A stretch of 64,000 nucleotides of DNA. Origin: Dipteris shenzhenensis (lineage: Eukaryota; Polypodiophyta; Polypodiopsida; Gleicheniales). The DNA lies in assembly GCA_047967505.1 (NCBI GenBank), contig CM106539.1; one strand, given 5' to 3'. The number at the start of each line of letters is the position of its first letter. The first letter of the stretch is position 1. Position numbers and translations under genes: made by a program. The notes beneath the pieces are model-generated. The model had not been told where the DNA came from. It made no database searches and was given only the letters and a program-made list of their open reading frames with translations. Shown here piece after piece: positions 56,230 through 64,000 of this stretch.

Positions 56230-58457
56230 AATGCGGAGTTATGGCATGCTAAGTATGGGCACATGAGCTATGGCAGCTCAATGACACTTCAAAGGCATGA
56301 TATGGTTGATTTATTGCCTCCTTTGGAGTCGCCTCCTCCTCATGCGTGTGAAGGTTGCATCCTTGGCAAGATGCATAGACTTCCCTTCAAGAAGGATGGT
56401 GCAGTGAAAGCTACACGAAAATTACAGCTTATTCACAATGATGTCTGTGGTCCCATGAGAACACCTGCTTTTGGGTGTTATCTCTATTTTGTTACATTCA
56501 TAGATGACTTCACCAACTACACTTGGGTCTATGGTCTCAAGTCAAAATCAGAAGTGTTTATGCATTTCAAACACTTTGTGGCTATGGTTGAGAATGAGAC
56601 AGGACTCAAGGTGCAGACACTTCGCACAGATCGAGGGGGGGAGTATATGTCTCATGAATTTGAGACATTTTTGAAGGAGAAAGGCATCACGCATCAGCTT
56701 ACAGTGAGGCTTACACCTCAACAGAATGGCAAAGCTGAGCGGAAGAATTGCACTGCCATGGAGATGGATAGATGCATGCTCACAAGTAAGAAGTTGCCTC
56801 ACAAGTTTTGGCTTGAAGGCCTCATGTGTGCCAACTATATTTTGAATCGGGCTCCTACAAAGGCTTTGAAGACAATCACTCCCTATGAGGCATGGCATGG
56901 GAGAAAGCCTTCAGTGGACCATTTCAGAGTTTTTGGTTGTGTTGCATATGCCCACGTGCCTGTGGAGTTTAGACACAAGTTGTTAGGTAAGGCACTCAAA
57001 TGCATTTTTGTGGGATATAGTTCACAAAGCAAAGGCTATCGTCTCTACAATCCTACTACACGCAAGATTTTTGTTAGTAGAGATGTTATATTCTCTGAAA
57101 ATTCAGCACATACACATGCTGAATTTCAGATTCCAGCTTCTTCAGATGATGTGTTTGAGGGGATGCTTCCTATAGCATTTGGTTCCCCTGCTGAAACTCA
57201 GAATTTACAGCAACCTCCTCCAGATCCACATGTCCAGATTCAGCCACCGGCTGATTTAGTACCACCTCACGGTGTGGATGAAGTTGTCTGGCAAGAGATT
57301 CAAGAGATCCATGCAGCCAAAACAGTCCCGAATTGGTTGCTTTAGACTCTCAGGGAGAGTAAGCTTGTGCCTGGCAGGACTCGTAGTGCAGTAAGGCACG
57401 CAGGGGGAGCTCTTTCAGTTGAGACAGCTTATGCAGGGACTCTTCTTGATGAAGAGGAGCCTGACTCTTTTGAAGAAGCAATGGATAATGTGCATTGGAT
57501 GCAAGCCATGCACAGTTGCAGTCCGTAGAGAAAAATCAGACTTGGGCTGTTGTGGATTTGCCCACCAGGTAAGCATGCCATCGGTACAAAATGGGTTTTC
57601 AAGGTCAAATGGAAGCCCGATGGGTCCATTGACAGGTACAAACCAGGGCTGGTTGCCAAAGGATATGCTAAAAAAAAGGGCATTGATTATGAGGAGACAT
57701 TTGCTTCTACATCCAGGATGACAACCATCAGAATTGTTATTGGCATGGCTGCACATTTGGATTGGAAAGTCCATCAGTTGGACATAAAAACATGATTTTT
57801 AAATGGAGACTTGTTGGAAGAGGTGTATGTGCAGGCTTTGCGGTATCAGATGATGCACGTAAGGTATATAAGCTTAATAAAGCTTTATATGGGCTGAAAC
57901 AGGCTCCCTGTGCTTGGTATGCAAAGATAGATGCCTTTCTATCCAGCAAGGGTTTCAGCAATAGTCCAACTGAAAGCATCCTCTACATCAAGAAGGATGA
58001 GGGAAAAATCTTGGTCATCATTCTTTATGTAGATGATCTACTGCTTACAGGGCCAAATGGTGATAAAATTGCAGATTTCAAGGCTGAATTGAGAGCCACT
58101 TTTGACATGTCAGATTTGGGCATGTTACATTATTATTTGGGGATCCAATTCATTCAAGAGAGAAGTGGTATCATTATGTCTCAACCCAAGTATGTTCAAA
58201 AACTCTTGGATAGATTCAGGATGCAAGATTGCAAGCCTATAGCTACTCCCATGGAGCCAGGGCTGAGGCTAGTAGGGCTGAGGCTTACAATGTATGATGC
58301 AGGAGAATCTGCAGATGCCACACTCTACAGTCAGGCGGTTGGATGCCTCATATATCTGTGCAATACATGGCCCGATATTCAGTTTGCAGTATCTCAGGTG
58401 AGCATGTATATGCACAGCCCAAAGACAACACATTGGCAGGCTGTAAAACACATCTTC
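56230..58457 (+). pseudogene. Copia F integrase and reverse transcriptase
   Basis: LWHAKYGHMSYGS and CEGCILGKMHRLPF precede integrase with Asp in HNDVCGP, Asp in RTDRGGEY and Glu in KAERKN. The frame is open from 56230 to 57345. After TAG at 57343-57345, a frameshift near 57530, a TGA near 57795 and another shift near 57840, RT is readable: [52 protein letters not shown] (active-site YVDD, near 58030) and DCKPIATPMEP. It ends at AVKHIF by insertion of element G; RNase H lies at 25751-26289. Confidence 0.9.
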
Positions 58458-58768
58458 TGTTGGAATATGAAGCCACAGTGAGTAAAAAATGAGTGTACTA
58501 GTGGTTTTATAGTCTAGTGAGTCTGAGACATGCCACGTGTCATATTGGGAGATATCCCACAGACATTGTGACTTTCTAGAGTCTAGTGGCACACTATATA
58601 TTGTTGTACTTGTCTATTATCCAATATATCAGTCAACATCAAGCTATCAATACATTGTGAGTATTTTGGTTATTGCCTTGCACTTGTACTTTCCTTCCTT
58701 TCCATTTTGCCTTTCATTATGCTTTCCATATTTGCATTCCGTTCCTAGCTAGCTACCATGTCTCTTCA
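58458..58768 (+). repeat. 5' LTR of element G
   Basis: 311 bp, TGTTGGAATATGAAG...CTCTTCA, preceded by the target duplication TCTTC. It carries GTGAGTAAAAAATGAGTGTA near its start, the A-rich site at which three LTR copies of this group are joined to LINE sequence. Confidence 0.92.
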
Positions 58769-58770
58769 TA

Positions 58771-58782
58771 TGGTATCAGAGC
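58771..58782 (+). other. Primer binding site of element G
   Basis: TGGTATCAGAGC, two bases after the LTR end. Confidence 0.95.
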
Positions 58783-60274
58783 CTTCCTTCCGAGCCCTTC
58801 CCTTCCTCCTTGCTTCTCCATGAGATAGAGGGTGGCCGGAAAGAGAAGCTGCCCTCTCTTCTCTTGGAGGAGCTTCCCTTCCCTACTACTCTCCATTAAA
58901 GGCTTCATCAACATTGGGATTCTCCTCCAACGTTGTCTTGTCCAACTTGAGCTTCTGCCACCTCTCTTCCCTTTCCATGGTGAGCTCTTCTCCTTCCTTC
59001 AGCTACAAAGACATCCTGGAGTGGTGTTGTTTCTGTTGCTCTCTCTGTGACTTGTGGACGATGTGGCGCTTCTATCTGGATCTGGAAGCAGAATCATGAC
59101 TTTGTGTCTTTAGGAAAGTTGTAGAGGACCTTGAGTACTACAAATTTCATTTTTACATCATTGCAGTCCGAGTGTTTTGGGAAAAGTTACAGCCCTTGCA
59201 AGAAGTGACGAAATTTATTTCTGCGCGCAAATTTTGATCTGGAGCTCAATGATTTGACAACCCAAGCATAATGCAGCCAGCTCAACGTGGAGCTGTCCAT
59301 CCTTTTCATCGTTGACCTCCCCTCCAACCCGCCATTTGCTCCTTCTGCCCGACATTCTATTGGAGCTGCTTCGAGCTTGATGTGAGCTCCAAACACTTCC
59401 TGACTTCTCTGATTACCCCCCGATTGTCCTTCTTGCCTGAGCTCCACTTTTGACCGACTCTCCGAGTGCTTGTGACAGCCCCGGCCTCTACTTCAACATC
59501 GGTGACTCTCCCTTAGCCATTTTGAGAGTCACTATGTGAGTGCTCCATCTAGCTACCCCATGAGCTTCACCAACACATCTTTTGGGGCATTCTTGCCTAG
59601 CGCTTCTTCGACATCGTCATTGTCTCACAAGGATGTGCACACGTGTGCAGTGGCTACTTGGAGGACATCTCTTATCATAAGAGATCTATTTTTTTATTAC
59701 TACAGCTTGATGTATTTTGGGGTTCTCTGCCCTGGGTAGTCCCCCTAAGATGATACGTATTGAGTGTTTGGTTTTCATTGAGTCTAAAGGTCCTCTGCCT
59801 TGGATAGTCCTTCTAAAAAGATGTATTGGTTTTCCTATTTTGGTGTGTGGCTTCCTAACATGTCCTGTTATGAAGCCAAGGGGGGATGTACTATGGGGGC
59901 CATGTATTGGCTTTGATAGGTTTAGAGGGGGATGTATTGTGGGAGCCATGTATTGGCTTTGATAGGTCTCATTATCAGGCATGGCCGAGTTCCAGGATGT
60001 TGGTGTATGCCTAGACCTATGAGCTGGTCATGTAGCCATGCTATAACGTGAGCCTCTGAGCATGTTGAGTCTCAAGCCATGAGAGTGCTTGGATCAACCT
60101 CTGAACACGCTCAAACTTTAGCCTCTAAGTTACATAGGGTGCACAATTTGATGACCGTCATTGTCATGTTCTGTTCTTGGTTCCATTTCAATAGTCCCTC
60201 ACCTTAGACCGTCATTGTCATGTTCTATTCTTGGCTCTATTCCAGTAGTCTCTCACCTTGCCTTCATGGGGGCG

Positions 60275-60314
60275 TGTTGGAATATGAAGCCAAAGTGAGT
60301 AAAAAATGAGTGTA
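60275..60314 (+). repeat. Start of the 3' LTR of element G
   Basis: TGTTGGAATATGAAGCCAAA onward, matching the first 40 bp of the 5' LTR and stopping at AAAAAATGAGTGTA. LINE 5' sequence begins at 60315. Confidence 0.9.
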
Positions 60315-60540
60315 CACGAGAGTCGTCATCGCGAGCTGCTGCTCCTCCCCGCTCCCTTGCTGCCCCCTCTCCCTCAGCCCCTCCCTCCCTCTCTCCCTTG
60401 CCCTTAGCCCATCCCCCTCCCCCTCCCTCAGCCCCTCCCTCCCTTCTCCTCCTTTCCCTCTCAGCCCGCCCCCTTCCCTTCAGCCCGCTCCCTCTCCTCT
60501 ACGACGCAGGTCAGTCCTTCGAGATCAGCCAGCGATCTCT

Positions 60541-60693
60541 ATGGATGAGGACCTCACACCTCTACAGGTTGAGGAGAGGCGCTCTTTGCTGCAGCAGCGG
60601 GATCAGGCCCGGAAGGAGGGAAAGTGGGCAGTGGTACGAGAGGGACGCCTTCTTATAGGCCCCCGTAGGACACCTGCCCCCTCCCCTACATAG
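60541..60693 (+). pseudogene. Short first ORF or ORF start of the second LINE family
   Basis: Reads MDEDLTPLQVEERRSLLQQR and ends in TAG at 60691-60693. It is charged and helical, with no known domain. The endonuclease-like frame (ETLSCTIWNCNGTL) follows within 60 bases in the same frame, so this may simply be the N-terminus of one long ORF. Confidence 0.5.
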
Positions 60694-60714
60694 GGAAGCG
60701 GGGTCTCTGAGACT

Positions 60715-61800
60715 CAGATATCCGAGACCCTGTCCTGCACCATTTGGAACTGTAATGGTACCTTATAGTTAGAACTAGGGAACTTCTCGGAATCCTATAC
60801 AGGCCACGACATAGTCTTCTATACAGAGACACATCAGATTCCAGAACGCCCTCTTCCAATAGTCAGCGGATATACATGGGAGTCTGCCTACAGAGATGAG
60901 ACGAGGGGTACAGGAGGAGTTCGAGGTTCAGGTGGAGTTGCAGTCCTTTTCAGATCCACACTTCGGGGGATCATTTCAGTAGAGTAGAGAGATACACATT
61001 CCAGATTTTTTTGGATCCGAATATGACACATGGACAGCCAGGATCTATTTGTCGCAGTTTGCTACTTCCCCCCGGAGACCTCCCACTTTGCCAGAGATAT
61101 TCGAGGTGATGATGAGACATCCCCATTTGCTGCCCTGTATCAGTCCATCGTTGACTTTTCTAGCCGCGGAGAAGTCCTTCTAGTGGGGGACTTCAACGCG
61201 AGGACAAGGGCCCATCAGGTACCACTTCTTGATTACAGAGATGATTCCATTCTACTGGCAGATGTTGACCTTGAGGAGGCAGGTATGCTACGGGTTTCGG
61301 CTGACAGGCGAGGTCCATTCTCATCCTATGGGTAGGCCCTATTAGACCTAGGCAGGATACATGATCTCATTATCTATAATGGTCTTGATAGATGGCCCGC
61401 TTCAGGTGCTTTCACATGCTTTTCACATGGGGCGGGCTCCAGTGTTGTTGATTACATCATGGGATCCCATGTCTTCACATCTCGCATTATTGACTTCACT
61501 GTAGCACCTCTCCCCCCAAGGGCTGATCATACATACCTTTTCTTTCACATCTCCACCTCCCTTCGCACAGCACCTTCCACCCCACTCAGTGCTTACTCCA
61601 CTTACCACGATATACACTTTGATCGGGATCACTCACCTTCTTACTTTGGCCGTCTGTACATACTTCTCGCTTATATTGACTTCATACCCCTTTTAGAGGA
61701 TCGTGCTGCCCTTGTCACCCGCTCACTACTCGAGGCTGCCATTCACGCTTTTCCCCACACCACCCGCTCCACCCGCCCACCAGCCCCGAACCGTACCCTG
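60715..61800 (+). pseudogene. Endonuclease domain of the second LINE family
   Basis: Frames give a WNCNG start, TETHQIP (the catalytic Glu region), VAVCYFPPE, LLVGDFNART and GAFTCFSHGAGSSVVDYIM, the usual order in AP-type retrotransposon endonucleases; the terminal region has ADHTYLF where SDH is usual. Stops at about 60767, 60980, 61023 and 61333 interrupt it. Confidence 0.78.
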
Positions 61801-64000
61801 TAATAGTTGGTACGATGATGAGTATAAGGCCTTACGCCGTCAACTCAGATTCGAAACCAAAAACAGCGCACCAGATACGCTATGTGAATACCGTAGACTG
61901 GTACGGAGGAAGAAACTAGACTTCGTTCATTGAAACGAGGAGGAGCTACTGAACATTTTGTTTAGTAACAACTCTAAGGACTTCTGGCGGAGATTTCTAG
62001 AAGGACAGTCCCCTCCGCCACTCACTGACACCCAGATCTGGTTTGATTATGCACGCACACTTTATGACATCCCAAATCAGCCACAGTCTCTGGCCTCTCA
62101 CACATGCCTCGTCCCACATCCTGCACCCTCTTCACTAGAGGAGGGGAAAAGGATGCTGTAATGAAACTTCATAATGGCCGAGCGAAGGATCATGAGGAAC
62201 TATGCACTGAGTTCATAGCATATGGGATTAACCTCCTAGCCCCGATCTTAGCAAAGCTTTTTAATGAAGCGGTTTGTTTGGGATTTCCACACACTTGGAC
62301 CATTAACACTATCTCACCCATCCACAAGGCAGGGGATCCCATGAGCCCGGAGAACTACAGGACCGTTATGATGATTGGACATGTCATGTCCAAGATTTAT
62401 GCATCAGTACTTGACTTCGAGGTTAGCAGACTTGCAGAGTGTCGAGGACTCAGAGCAGCAGGACATGCCGGATTCCGGCGTGATCATGGAACCATGGACC
62501 ACATTTTGATGCTCAGATGTATCATCGAGGAGGCGAGGTCACGGAAGCAGAGGGTTTATTATTGCTTTGTGGATTTTCGCAAGGCATTTGACACGGTCTC
62601 GAGAGCCCGCCTCTTACGGCACCTACAGGACTTGGGTTATAACCAGGAGATCATTTGGGCTATCATGGCACTTTACAAGAGAGTTTCTGGCAGAGTTCGG
62701 GCAGAGGATCCGGGTGGACAGATGAGATCATGAGTACCATCAGGGTCAAACAAGGGTGTCCTTTGTCGCCTACCTTGTTTGGCCTCTACATTGACGAGCT
62801 TGAGACAGTGATGCAGACACAGGGGGGTGTAGGTTGCTCTCTTGCGGGCACGCTGATCCAGATTTTGCTCTATGCAGATGACGTGGCTCTCTTGTCTTCC
62901 TCAGCAGAGGGGCTTCAGAGACACCTAGATGCACTATAGTCCTTTTGTGAGTCTCATGATTTGAAGGTCAACCTGGGTAAAACCAAGGTCATGATCTTCA
63001 ATACATCTTGAGCCATCATGCGTCAGGAGCAGCAGTTCACATTTGCGGGGTCATCTGTTGAGATAGTTTCATCATACACTTATCTTGGGGTTATCTTTTC
63101 CGAACCGAGCTTCACTATGAGACCCGCGATGCAGGCACGCTTGAGTAGAGGGTATGCCTCATTGGCCAGGCTAGAGAGGCAGTGCTTCCGCTTACACTTT
63201 CAGGATCCACGCACCAAGGGGTTGCTTTTTGACTCCTTGGCTTGCCCAACGGGGATGTACGGCAGCCCTTGTTGAGGGCCAGACTTGTCGGATACAGAGT
63301 GGGCCCGTGTGGAGCGGCTACAGGTTCTCATGCTATCATGGATGATTCGTGGTAAGTCATCCGTTCCTCACCAGATCATTCAGGCTGAGTTTGGGTCACC
63401 CCCTTTACAGTTAGATGTTGCATTTCAGGTCATCACATATCTGTACCGAGTTAGGGAATATGGGATTATACCTCAGGGCGTAGCAGGCTACCATGGATAG
63501 CTCTATCCTCTTCTATGGCACTTGCAGCAGGAGGAGATTAGAGGTGCTGGTATGCACGTACAGAGAGATGGTTTGAGCGACTGGGGCTCCACATGGATAG
63601 ACTACCTCCCTTCCAGTATAGCATGGATGCTACATTCTCTCCCCTCTTATCACACGAGGTCAACCAGGTTATCCGTGAGGATCTACTACAGCTACACACT
63701 TTTCGGACCTGGTTGGAGCCGAGTGAACTCCCAGTGAAGCTTAGCTTCTACAGAGGTCACTTCTTACATATCACAGCGGAGGGTTTCATTGACCCACTAG
63801 GATACACACAGATTCACCTACCCCACTCGATGAGGATCTCTCTTGGGCAGTTCCGGGTCTCTTCACATAGACTTTGCATCGAGAGCGGTAGAGCAGAGCG
63901 ACTACCCAGGGAGCAGCGCATATGCACACTCGCATATGCACACTATGTGACATACAGGAGGTTGAGACAGAGGAGCATTTCATCTTTAGGTGTCCTGTGT
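61801..64000 (+). pseudogene. Reverse transcriptase and C-terminal domain of the second LINE family
   Basis: SPIHKAGDPMSPENYRTVMM and FVDFRKAFDTVSR (motif A, near 62575) are followed, after a frameshift near 62725, by KQGCPLSPTLFGLYIDELE and LLYADDVALLSS (YADD, near 62870). Then come VNLGKTKVMIF and YTYLGVIFS. The tail near 63735-64000 shows SFYRGHFLHITAEGF and a VETEEHFIF-Cys block typical of the C-terminal finger of such elements. Stops near 62937, 63009, 63273 and 63498 disable it. Its clade is not one I can name with confidence. Confidence 0.82.

Larger units (their letters stand above)
53353..58457 (+). mobile_element. Left part of copia F (5' LTR, leader, gag-pol up to the RT end)
   Basis: The 5' LTR (53353-53603) is followed by a primer site (53606-53618), a leader of about 1 kb, gag from 54649, protease, integrase and RT. 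Coding stops at KHIF (58457), where the LTR of element G begins. The TCTTC at 58453-58457 is the target duplication whose partner is at 26285-26289. Confidence 0.92.
58458..60314 (+). mobile_element. Non-autonomous LTR element G, nested in copia F, 3' LTR split
   Basis: 5' LTR 58458-58768, primer site 58771, about 1.49 kb of non-coding interior alignable to element A, polypurine tract (CATGGGGGCG, 60265-60274), and the first 40 bp of the 3' LTR (60275-60314). The rest of that LTR lies at 26290-26570 on the other strand. No gag or pol motif is present in the interior. Confidence 0.88.
60315..64000 (+). mobile_element. Second non-LTR retrotransposon family, decayed, runs off the window
   Basis: A C-rich 5'UTR (60330-60530, CGAGCTGCTGCTCCTCCCCG near the start as in the L1-type copy at 27250) leads into a short first ORF and then endonuclease, RT and a C-terminal domain. 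The protein differs throughout from the LADD family, with a YADD polymerase box. The end lies beyond base 64000. Confidence 0.82.

Overview
This window looks like a slice of a large, repeat-rich land-plant nuclear genome. The evidence is the mix of plant-type Ty1/copia, Ty3/gypsy (one a chromovirus) and L1-type LINE elements, the initiator-Met tRNA primer sites of the LTR elements, and two exons of a plant-type Asp-box (sialidase-like) gene with GT..AG junctions. I cannot name the species. A non-seed plant is possible, but that is a guess. Nothing prokaryotic is present. Apart from the Asp-box exons, every coding signal I could assign belongs to a transposable element, and most are broken.

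Layout. 1-3324: L1-type LINE ORF2 and 3' end, inserted in the RT region of a chromovirus (3325-5980, chromodomain remnant, 3' LTR). 6596-6952: primer site and LTR of a small non-autonomous LTR element. 6960-8545: decayed LINE. 8546-10120: nothing recognised. 10121-11462: LTR scrap and minus-strand gypsy integrase. 11790-12931: another LINE C-terminus fused in frame to a copia fragment. 12932-15151: non-autonomous LTR element A. 15152-21880: nearly complete minus-strand LINE (GC-rich 5'UTR, ORF1, ORF2). 22022-23130: copia 3' part. 23746-24404: LINE 3' end. 24663-25298: foldback element with 32-bp terminal inverted repeats and a 111-bp-stem hairpin. 25463-26570: right half of copia F plus right part of an LTR of non-autonomous element G. 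26571-34095: twin-primed LINE interrupted by a young complete copia J (28545-34034). 34100-39511: minus-strand gypsy with a large extra ORF downstream of integrase. 39512-46735: LINE copies in both orientations. 48085-48673: Asp-box exons. 49960-53180: LINE and copia debris, including a gag-RNaseH deletion derivative. 53353-60314: left half of copia F with element G nested in it. 60315-64000: a different, decayed LINE family.

How the pieces relate. The strongest structural result is that copia F and its nested element G are each split between about 25.5-26.6 kb (minus strand) and 53.4-60.3 kb (plus strand). Matching TCTTC target duplications and equal 251-bp LTRs support this, and it implies an inversion of about 33.7 kb with LINE sequence at both breakpoints. 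The dominant LINE family has several lineage traits: an LADD (not FADD/YADD) polymerase box in four copies, an ATGA overlap of the ORF1 stop with the ORF2 start in both copies where the junction survives, and a G/C-run 5'UTR. Most stops I could interpret look like C-to-T or G-to-A changes, as expected for methylated silent DNA. Copia J is an exception in age: its LTRs are almost identical, yet its gag-pol is disabled, suggesting it was moved by another copy's proteins.
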